Of a DNA stretch of 64,000 nucleotides, positions 55,270-64,000 are shown piece after piece. The position numbers and the translations under genes are program-made. Source of the DNA: Impatiens glandulifera (lineage: Eukaryota > Streptophyta > Magnoliopsida > Ericales > Balsaminaceae); NCBI RefSeq assembly GCF_907164915.1, contig NC_061870.1, positions 6,719,714-6,783,713 on the forward strand, read 5' to 3'. The notes under the pieces were generated by a model. That model was not told the DNA's origin and ran no database searches. It worked only from the letters and a program-made list of their open reading frames with translations. Numbering within the stretch: the stretch's first letter is position 1; every line of letters starts with the position of its first letter.

Positions 55270-58200
55270 TCCTTTTCTACCCCCATTCTAGGATTTTCTC
55301 AGGGTGTTCCATAGCCAACGTCTCAGCATCCTCCTAGGAGTTTTCTTCTTCTTCTTTGCCTGACCATTTAATGAGCAACTGACGACGCCGAGTGCCTTCT
55401 TTCATCAAGTGTTTTTTAGCTCGAATTTCTTCCGGTATATAGTCTGGAACCACCAAACTAGGTATGTCTTCAATCCTGTTTGGTGTTCCATGATAACTTT
55501 TCAGTTGTGATATGTGGAAAATATTATGAATTTTAGCTTCCTACCCTAGATCCAACCTATAGGCTACTTCCCCAATTCGTTCTGTTATACGAAATGGACC
55601 AAAGAATTTGGGGAAAAGTTTGTGATATGTCTTCCTTACAGAAAGTTGTCAATATGGCTGAAGTTTAACAAGAACCCACTCTTCCACAGAAAACTTTTCT
55701 TCTGTTCGATGTTTATCATGAATCTGTTTCATTTTGTTTTGGGCTCTTTGCAAGTGAAACTTGAGCAATTGGAGGGTGGCTTCCCAATTCAACAAGGTGC
55801 GGTTTACTTCCTCAATTCGAGAATCTCCTACTAGATAGGGTGTATGAATTGGGGGTTTATACCCATATATAGCTTCGAAAGGAGAAACCTGAGTGGCTGA
55901 GTGAAAGTTATTGTTGTACCACCATTCCGCAAGGGGAAACCATTGATCCCATTGATTCGGGCGTTGTCCTGCCATAAAACGCAGATATGTTTCCAGACAG
56001 CGATTGACGACTTCCGTTTGACCGTCAGATTGTGGGTGATAAGCTGAGGAAAAGGCTTGATGCACACCCTACATTTTGAGGAACTCTCGCCAGAACATGC
56101 TAATAAAGATTTTGTCTCGGTCACTTATTATTGATAGCGGCATTCCATGGAGTTTGAAGACGTTGTCCAAGAATACTTCGGCAATCTTTTTAGCTGTGAA
56201 AGGATGATGTAGACCCACGAAGTGTGCCATTTTGGATAAGCGATCAACCACCACAAAATTACTGTTTTTCCCCCTACTTTAGGTAAGTGTTCTATGAAAT
56301 CCATAGATATTGATTCCCAGAATTTATTAGGAATAGGCAGTGGTTGTAGAAGACCTTTCAGAGCCTGTGTTTCTCCTTTGTTTCTTTGACAAACATCGCA
56401 TGATCGGATATATTCCCTAACATCTCGTGTCATTCCTGCCCAATAATATACCAATTGCAGTTTTTTACAGGTGACAAGAGTACCTGAGTGACCACCAGTT
56501 GGGCTAGAATGCATTGCAGCAATGAGTATCGTTCGAAGCTCAGGATCATAGCCAACCACCAGCTTACCATTTTTCCTCAACGTACCATCTATGAAGGTAA
56601 ATTCATTATGAACTTCTTCATTTTCCTGGATTTCCTCGATGATCTTATTTAGATTAGGATCAGTGGCCCATGTTTGATTAATCTTCTGGATGACTGGTGA
56701 ATGGTAAACTGAAATACCCGCCCATTGCACTTCATTACCCCTTCTAGATAAAGCATCTGCCACTACATTATCTTTGCCACGTTTAAATTGTACTGTAAAG
56801 TCAAACCCGATCAGCTTATAAAGCCACTTTTCTTGGGCGGGTGTTTGTACTCTTTGTTCCAGCAGATATTTGAGTGATTCATGATATGTCTTAACTACGA
56901 ACGGTTTGTATCGCAGGTAGAATCTCCACTTCTCGACAGCAAATGTGAGGGCTAACAACTCCCTTTCATACGTTGAAGAAGGACTGTTATCACTTGGAAG
57001 GGACCTTCTTATGAATGCAATAGGTCGGTTTTCCTGCATTAGTATTGCTCCAATTCCACTTCCGCTAGCGTCTGTTTCAACTACAAAGGGAATAGCAAAA
57101 TTAGGTAATGCTAGAATAGGAGGAGACATCATCAATTGCTTGAGGTGTTTAAAAGCCAGCCCTGCTTCTTTAGCCCAATTAAAACTCCCCTTTTTTAGCA
57201 AATCTGTAAATGGTTTTGCTATCAATCCATATTTTCGAATGAATCGACGATAATATCCCGTAAGACCCAAGAACCCTCTGAGTTGTTTGATCGTCGTAGG
57301 AGGTGGCTAGGTTTCCATAGCTTTCAACTTTTCAGGGTCAACTGCTACTCCCTCTTCACTTATGATATGTCCCAAATATGCTATCTGGATACATCCAAAT
57401 TCACATTTTTCTCGGTTGAGAAATAGGGTGTTGGTTCTTAGAATCTCCAGAATTTGAGTAACGTGCATCATGTGATTTTCCCAAGTGCGGCTATATACCA
57501 CGATGTCATCAAAGAAGACCAATACGAACTTCCTCAAAAATGGTTTTAAGTATAGAGTTCATAAGACTGTGAAAGGTGGATGGGGCATTAGTTAACCCAA
57601 AGGGAATTTCCAGGAATTCATACAACCCTTCATGTGTGCGGAATGTTGTCTTATTGCAATCACCCGTTTTCATACGAATTTGATGATAGCCCGAACGCAA
57701 GTCGAGTTTCGAGAAGAATTTAGACCCATGAAGCTCCTCCAGTAACTCTTCGATGATGGGAATAGGAAATTTGTCCTTGACTGTAGCTGCATTTAGTTGG
57801 CGATAGTCTATACACAACCTCCAAGATAAATCTTTCTTTCTTACTAAGACAACTGGTGCAGCAAAAGCGCTATGACTGTGTTGAATGATTCCTTTTTCCA
57901 GCATTTCATCCACCATTGTCTCAATTTCGGTTTTTTGTAATGCAGGGTAACAATATGATCTTAAGCATATTGGTTCCGTACCTGCTTTCAAAAGGATTTG
58001 GTGATCATGGTCCCGGCCTGGTGGGAGTTTGGTGGGTTTCTGTAATAGGTCTTCAAACGAAGCCAAAATTCCAGCCAGGCCTTTAGGGGCCTCATGAAAA
58101 CTCACAACAGCAATCGCGAAGAATTGTCATCCTTCATCAAGTGAGTTCCTTACTTGTACTAGTGCTGCCATATTTCCTTTTTGCAGTAGTTTAGGCAATT

Positions 58201-58843
58201 TGTTACCCTCCATTATGTTGATCTTTGTTTGATTAATTCCTTTCAGACATCTAATATTCCCTTCTCGTTCATAAGTCAATGTGAATTTCTCAAAATTCCA
58301 TGATGATGGCCCTAAGGTTATAAGCCATTCAATGCCCAAAACCACGTCATACCTAGACATAGGTAACACCCGCATGTCAGCTATATATTCATCACCGTTC
58401 ATGGTCCACTTCAAGCCTTGACAGCAACTGTCGCTTACCAGGTTTGATCCATCTGCTACCTTTACTTGTAGAGCTTTAGTTGTAACAATAGGGTGGTGAA
58501 TGTTTTTGAGAACCTTACTGCTAATAAAATTATGAGTACTACCAGTGTCTATAAGAATAACAACTGATAGTAGCCCAATCTTTCCCAGAATTCGTAGGGT
58601 TTGATAGTTCTTCAATCTAGACAAGGCATGGAGAGATATGGAAGGTTCTTCACAATTCGGCGTGGACATAAGAGTATTCAGGTTAGCGGTTTCAGTAGTT
58701 TCAGGTATGTTCTCACATTCTCCAGCTTCATTCACTAGTATCATAAACAACTTGGCTTTACACTTGTGATTGGAATCATATTTCTCATCACAAGTATAAT
58801 AAAGACCTTTCTTTCCTCTATCATCAAGAACTTTAGGATCCAT
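55270..58843 (-). pseudogene. pol: Gypsy Pol (PR-RT-RH-INT-chromodomain), frameshifted
   Basis: Opens at MDPKVLDDRGKKG with a defective zinc knuckle (YTCDEKYDSNHKC, first Cys replaced by Tyr). Protease VILIDTGSTHNFIS; a TGA follows near 58127. RT: WRLCIDYRQLNAATVKD, FSKLDLRSGYHQIRM and FFDDIVVYSRTWENH after a frameshift near 57530. RNase H: FVVETDASGSGIGAIL. Integrase: zinc finger (HSSPTGGHS...CDVCQRNKG), D (SMDFIEHLP), D (ISDRDKIF) and E (GQTEVVNRCLE), with a second frameshift near 56260 and a TAG near 56070. Chromodomain at the C-terminus: LLIKWSGKEEEENS, then TAG where Trp is expected, EDAETLAMEHPE. Chromodomains steer integration toward heterochromatin. Not functional. Confidence 0.9.
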
Positions 58844-59715
58844 TTATTGCATATACCTCTGTCTGGGATTTGGGTTAAAAGGGGAAGAGTAAGAGTAAGA
58901 GGGGTTAGGGTGATATGGTTTGGGATGATTAGACAATGTAGGTTTCGGATAGGAGGGTGTGGGTAAGATTGGTGGACTAGGACTGTATAAGTAACCACTA
59001 CTCATAAATGATTTGTAGGTGGCTTCTTGAACCTTGGCTGCTGCCATAGCATCGTTTAGAGACTGAGGTTGCAACAGCCGTACCGAGTTAGCAATCTCTT
59101 CTCTAAGACCACTTAGATAGAAGTCTAGTATATATTCATCTAGCATGTGTATAAGTTTCTGAGAAATAGTCATGTACCTTAGATTATAATCTTGAACAGT
59201 CTTGGTTTGTTTTAGATTCATCAGTTGCCTGATTGGGGTATCACAAATCGATGGGCCAAATTGTTGAAGCAGCGACTGCTTGAGATTTAACCAAGTTAAT
59301 GCGATTGTTTGATTTCTGGTTTGCAGAAACGACCCGTACCAGTTTCGAGCATCCCCGAGAAGTGAATAGGAGCGATCTCTACCTTAGTTGCATCTGTGGT
59401 GCGATCGACTCTAAAAAACTGTTCTGCTGCTATAATCCAGCCTTCAATGTCCACTCCATCAAATTTAGGAAAATCAACTTTCATGAGTCTTGTAGGCGGA
59501 ACATACGGCCTATCCCTTGGCGCACCTGTTCGTGAAGACCCTACACCATCCTCCGAATGATCACCGTTATCCTTAGTTTCCAAGGTATGTAATTGTTCTT
59601 CGATGTATCCCACTTTAGTCTCCATCCACTTACGTACTTCCATTATCGTCTGGTTCATTGACTCTACCGATACACGCAGGGAATCGTTATCCGATTGATG
59701 CCTTGTTTCGACCAT
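58844..59715 (-). pseudogene. gag: Gypsy Gag
   Basis: Starts at ATG 59715-59713 (MVETRHQSDNDSLRVSVESM), 28 bp inside the LTR. A coiled-coil-like segment (VGYIEEQLHTLE) precedes the gag core: RLMKVDFPKFDGVDIEGWI, AAEQFFRVDRT, then a frameshift in HFSG. The next open piece reads TVQDYNLRYMTISQKLIHML and FYLSGLREEIANSVRLLQP, followed by a Pro/Ser/Tyr-rich tail. TAA at 58846-58844 separates it from the zinc-knuckle/Pol part in the same frame; many chromoviruses encode Gag-Pol as one ORF, so this stop may be a mutation. Confidence 0.85.
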
Positions 59716-59730
59716 CGTGAAGATCGACTG

Positions 59731-59741
59731 CTCTGATACCA
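59731..59741 (-). other. Gypsy primer-binding site (tRNA-Met)
   Basis: Minus strand TGGTATCAGAG just inside the 5' LTR. Confidence 0.9.
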
Positions 59742-59743
59742 AT

Positions 59744-60144
59744 TGATACACAGTTACTAGAAAAAGATGGGAAGAGAAGGTAATTCTTCACCGGAGAGAT
59801 GAAGAAATCAGGTTTGTGATAGATAGAAGGTGAAATAAAAGAAAGAGCTACTGCTCATAACATTCAACATGACCCATACGTGAGAAATCTATCTGAGTAT
59901 ATAGTGCTCAGAAGATTCTCTGAATTCTGTTACAAACCAACTGCTAAGGTGGCCTAACAAACTAAGGGTCACTTTGTAAAAAGATAAACAGTACAGGGAA
60001 ATAAATGCAAAATGGTAAAACAGAATAACCAAATGGTTATTTAAAAAAGAAAGAAAAGATAATGTTGTTCTCCAGATCCAACGGCTTCCACAGCTCCACG
60101 TGTAAGACTCTCAAGGAGATGCTTTTTAATTGTGTCTTGTAACA
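59744..60144 (-). repeat. 5' LTR of the chromovirus
   Basis: Plus-strand edges TGATACACAG and TTGTAACA; near-identical to 54815-55217 with short local differences near 60110. Confidence 0.92.
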
Positions 60145-60630
60145 GGCAGATTCATTAGTGAGATCATGGATATTAAACTCATTAGCGAAGGAAATCAAGG
60201 AGGACTTCATTCATAAGGAGACCACTTTGGAATTCTAGGAAGGTTGAAGAAAAGGTATCATGTCAAGAATGAACAAAACTCTTTTCAGTTACAGAAAGAG
60301 ATTAATATTATGAAACAAGAGAACACAAGTCTAGAGAAATATCACTCAAAGATGTATAAACTATGGGATGAGTTTCATTGTATCAATCCACTACCCCAAT
60401 GTAAATGCAAAGTTAGAATCAATCATTCTTGCATTCTTTCTAATGAATTTGAAGAACAAAACGTCAAGTAACGTCTTAGTCAATTCTTGACTGGGTTAAA
60501 TGATTGATATGATTTCATGAGGAATTAAATTTTGGTCTCGAATTTGCCCCCGACATTGACAGAGCCTATTCTGCACTACTTTCTGTCCAAAGAAATCGGT
60601 TAGCATTGTAGAAGCTCTATTTGATCTAGA
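60145..60630 (+). pseudogene. gag: Copia gag, second half
   Basis: Continues the split gag: DSLVRSWILNSLAKEIKEDF, HKETTLEF, a TAG (Trp expected), LKKRYHVKNEQNSFQLQKEI, NTSLEKYHSKMYKLWDEFHC, then SQFLTGLND and a YDFMRN block. The order (LLNS-SKEI, IW--L--RY, QL---I--L-QG--S---Y, LWDE, FL-GLN) is that of plant Copia gag. A CCHC knuckle is not found; homologous sequence runs into protease after about 60630. Multiple stops. Confidence 0.72.
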
Positions 60631-60631
60631 A

Positions 60632-63625
60632 GTGGTCAAACTTGGAAGAGTGGATAATCAAGCTATATTCATGGAAGTAATACAATCATTGAACGTGTTG
60701 ATGAGACAGTTACAGAATGGAAATAAGAATGGAACATCTTCTTTAAAAGAACACACTACAGGTACGTATTGCACTAATACTTTTCAAACAGAAAATGTTT
60801 TTAGAACTAAACAAAATATAATGAATACAATCAAAAATTATGTTGGAAAACAAGTTTGGATCATTGACATTGGTGCAAGTAACCATGTTTTTCATGAAAA
60901 AGAGATTATGTTTGATTTGAAAAGTGTAACCAAATATATTTCACTAAACCTACCAAATGGAACAAATGTACTTGTTAATTTTTTTGGGAGAGTAAAATTA
61001 ATAGAAGAATTAATCATTGAAAAAGTAATTTTTGTTCCAGAATTCAAATATAATTTAATTTCCATGTCAAAACTTTTAAAACATAAAAATATGGAATGTG
61101 TTTTTGATAAAAGAAAATGTATTATGCATGACCTTAATTCGAATAGAATTCTAGCATCTGGATCACTTCATAATGGCTTGTATTTGTTAAATTCTCCATT
61201 AGATGATAGTAGTATTTTGAATAATATTGAGTCTATTTGTAATGTTTTAGTATGTTCTAAACCAGTTCATAATAAAAATGGGTCAATCTTCTGATGTTGT
61301 AATCAAGAAGATTTTTGCAAATGTTATTTTTAATTCTCAGCCATGTGATGTTTCTAAAAAATCAAAAATGCATAGGTTGCCATTTCAAAACAGTATCATC
61401 ACAAGCAAAAATTATTTTGTCTTGATACATGCCGATGTATGGGGTCCTTACAAACAGGTCTCCTATATCGACTGTCATTACATGCTAATATTGGTTGATG
61501 ACCATAGCAGATGCACATGGACTTTTCTAATGAAAAATAAAAGTTAAGTGTACTATATTTTAAATGATTTTTGTAACAAAATAAAATATAATTTGATATA
61601 AATATAAAAAAAATTTAGAACAGACAATGGGACAAAATTCATAAACACTAATTGTAATAACCTTTGTAAATCACTAGGTATTATTCATTAGAAAGTTGTT
61701 TTTACACACCCAAACAAAATGGGGTGCTTGAGAAAAAGCATAGACACTTATTAGAAGTGGCAAGAGTTTTAATGTTTCAAGCTTGTTTGCCACTGAAATA
61801 TTAGAATTCTTATGTTTTAATGGAAACTTATTTAATTAATAGATTTCCAACCTAAAATCTCAATTGGAAATGTCTGAGATTTTGAAGAAAAACAAACCAA
61901 TTCTTGATGAAATTAAAACAATTGGGTGTTTATGTTATGTATAAAACAATCGCCCTAACAAAACAAAATTTGACCCAAGAGATATAAAATTTATTTTCTT
62001 AGGTCATCCAAATGCACGAAAAGCCTTTAAAGTTTATGATATTGAAAATGATAAAATTATCATATCTAGAGATGTCATTTTTTTATGAAAATATATTTCC
62101 TTAACAAATTTTAAAAGAGGATAAGATTGAAAAAACTCCATCTTATCTAGATTTTTTTAATATGAGAAATAATTTGAAACTCAAATAAGTTTGTCTCAAA
62201 ACAAAAATCAAATAGAAAAACTCAATCCTGAAAAATCTAGAAATGAGAAAAATAATGAAAATTCAGAAAATAATTTCATATCAGAAAATGATCATGAAAT
62301 TATTGATAAATCAGAAATTGAAATAAATACTCATACATCTAATTTAACTGAACCACAAATGGAAGTTGACAATCAAAATCATACAAGAAAAAGTGATCAA
62401 GAAAAAGTGATCGAATAAAAGAAAAACATATTTGGAGCAAAGATTACATAATGAACATTTCAAAATCTCATTATGTACCAAAAACTTATCATTTTGTATC
62501 TAATATCAGTAATATAAAAGATAAGGAATTCCTTATGAATATTATTGAAATTAATGAACCAAAATCTTTCAAAGAGGCTAATTCAATTCCTGACCGGAGA
62601 GAAGCAATGAATTTTGAATTAAATACGTTAAATAAAAATGGTACATGGATAATTGTTGATCTTCCTAAAAATACAAAAACAATTGGATGCAAATGGATAT
62701 TTAAAACAAAATTAAAACAAGATGGAAGTATTGATAAACTTAAGGCTAGGTTAGTTGCCAAAGGCTATCATCAAAAAGAAGGTTTAGATTTTACATAAAG
62801 TTTTACACTTGTAGCTAAACCAGTAACTATAAGAATAGTTTTAAGTTTCACTGCTGTAAATTGTTGGTATTTACATCAAGTAGATGTCAATACTGAATTT
62901 GTACATGGATTTATAGAAGAAGATATCTATATGAATGTACACTTGATTCTATTGAACCAGAAAAACTTTGCAAATTAGTGAAAAGTTTATATGGACTTAA
63001 ACAAGCCTCAAGACAATGGAATGATGAATTTACACATTAATTGAATATGGATTCAAACAATCTATAAATGATTATTGTCTTTTTATTTTTAGAACATGCA
63101 CATTTACTATAGTATTATTGATCTATGCTGATGAAATTCTTATATGTGGAAATGACATTAATGAAATTCAAAAGGTAAAATATTTTATAGATCAAAGTTT
63201 TTCAATAAAGATTTAGATGAAACTAAATATTTGCTGGGATTGGAAATAAGTATAATTGATAAAGGTTTATTCATTAATAAAAGAAAATATATCCTAGATA
63301 TTCTAAGGGAGGCTGGAATGATAGGAAAAAAACCAGAAAAAATACATATGTCTAAAGGTATAAAATTAGAAGAAGAAGGATACAAAACAATGAATGATCC
63401 TGAAAAATATAGAAGGCTAGTTGGAAAGTTAATATATCTAAATTTTACAAGGTCAGACATATCATTTGATGTACAACAATTGTCCAAATATATGAATAAC
63501 CAAATTTACATCAATGGGAAGCTGCACTAAAAGTAGTGAAGTACTTAAAAGGAACTCCTTCATTAGAATTATTTTATGCTTTTAGAAATAATAAAAACAT
63601 TGAGTGTTTTTGCAGATACTGATAC
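60632..63625 (+). pseudogene. pol: Copia Pol, heavily decayed
   Basis: Protease WIIDIGASNHV (D-I-G instead of D-T/S-G). Pre-integrase region and integrase start DVWGPYKQVSYIDCHYML with LVDDHSRCTWTF; the rest of integrase (RTDNGTKFIN, then a decayed THPNKMG block) is full of stops between 61548 and 62160. RT: GCKWIFKTKLKQDGSIDKLK, ARLVAKGYHQKEGLDFT, HQVDVNTEFVHG and a YADE motif (63124-63135) where YVDD is canonical, so the second catalytic Asp is Glu. After a further frameshift: LGLEISIIDKGLFI, YILDILREAGM, YRRLVGKLIYLNFTRSDIS. RNase H is cut after about FADTD near 63620. Confidence 0.82.
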
Positions 63626-64000
63626 ATTACATTTTTGAAGATCTTGGAGAAAAAATAATTCTCTGCCAATACATTTGTGGTGTGAGCCAAATCGATGATG
63701 CCTTTTCTAACATTTAATCAAGGCCAAACCTAAAAAAAAAATTTTAAATATTTTATCTCACGGAGCAAACTACGCGGTGACTCTATTGAGCCAAAACTTT
63801 TGAGATAAATTTCAACACTAAGCCTGTCACTTTGATTTCTCATTCAACTCAAAATTCGATAGAAAAGTAAGTAATGTGGCAAAAAGTATCTAGAGTCAAT
63901 TTCTTGGGATGAACGTTTTTAAACGCATACACCTTGTACAAATAAAATCTTAAAAAAATATTTTTTGATAATTTCAAAAATGAATTATTTGAAAATTAAA
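63626..64000. other. Non-coding end of window
   Basis: No gene. ACGCGGTGACTCTATTGAG near 63770 recalls the gypsy leader motif noted at 5315, but there is no other support. Confidence 0.4.

Larger units (their letters stand above)
54815..60144 (-). mobile_element. Ty3/gypsy chromovirus (Reina-like)
   Basis: A 5,330-bp element flanked by a perfect duplication GGCAG (54810-54814 and 60145-60149). LTRs are 403 and 401 bp. On the minus strand: tRNA-Met primer site, gag with zinc knuckle, protease, RT, RNase H, integrase, chromodomain, PPT. Short LTRs, compact size and a chromodomain fit the Reina clade. Stops and frameshifts make it inactive, yet the LTRs remain very similar by eye, so the insertion is moderately young. 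Confidence 0.92.
54488..63625 (+). mobile_element. Decayed Copia element interrupted by a gypsy chromovirus
   Basis: The primer site at 54488 is followed by gag, protease, integrase, RT and the start of RNase H, split at 54814/60145 by the 5.3-kb gypsy element. The 5' LTR must end at 54487 (TTTGACA) but its start is not resolved. Sequence similarity stops near 63625 in RNase H, with no 3' LTR in the window. Many stops and frameshifts mark it as old. Gag of the SW--RI--SL--K type differs from the Sirevirus-like elements here. Confidence 0.78.

Overview
The window is repeat-dense intergenic DNA from a flowering-plant nuclear genome. I found no intact host gene, rRNA, tRNA gene or CRISPR array. 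The evidence for a plant is Ty1/copia elements primed by initiator-tRNA-Met (TGGTATCAGAGC), a Ty3/gypsy chromovirus, Tat-type gypsy remnants, a mudrA-type MULE and a hAT MITE with an 8-bp target duplication. The Copia extra ORFs recall hypothetical proteins I remember from Lamiales (Gesneriaceae) genomes; that is a weak lineage hint from memory.

Layout, left to right. 1-6.2 kb: hairpin-rich start, a Copia LTR-like fragment, a complete hAT MITE (1977-2601), an LTR-like promoter region with degenerate repeats, and one decayed unknown frame. 6.2-12.6 kb: a minus-strand array LTR-internal-LTR-internal-LTR of a pol-less Copia element. 12.7-24.4 kb: a Tat-like gypsy fragment split by a nearly intact 10.7-kb Sirevirus-like Copia element (13272-23940, duplication CATAT). 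24.4-25.5 kb: gypsy gag on the minus strand. 25.8-37.7 kb: a MULE with long terminal inverted repeats and a transposase fragment, interrupted by a pol-less Copia element (28866-37538, duplication TAAAT). 37.7-42.9 kb: decayed, mostly featureless AT-rich DNA. 42.9-52.5 kb: another pol-less Copia element (duplication GAAAC). 52.5-64 kb: AT-rich DNA, then a decayed Copia element whose gag is split by a 5.3-kb gypsy chromovirus (54815-60144, duplication GGCAG).

The main theme is a Sirevirus-like Copia lineage. Four families share a conserved LTR box (GAAGGGGTGACGTAGGAG...CTCCGAACATCC). Three of them carry, downstream of gag/pol, an additional ORF family that is neither pol nor a recognisable env. 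It occurs four times (20401, 21575, 32536, 47042). Copies in the 13272 and 42870 elements have a TATA box 95-130 bp upstream of the start, suggesting a separate promoter. The longest copy has an N-terminal conserved domain, a long linker, a coiled-coil-like stretch and an Arg/Gly-rich tail.

Two of these families lost all of pol yet kept gag and the additional ORF. Three families have LTR arrays of palindromes with an AGAC/GTCT core, and two share the exact stem AGTTAGAC/GTCTAACT; the same motif reappears just upstream of the additional ORF. This pairing of a self-promoted accessory gene with family-specific palindromic cis-repeats is the most interesting signal here. Its function is unknown.
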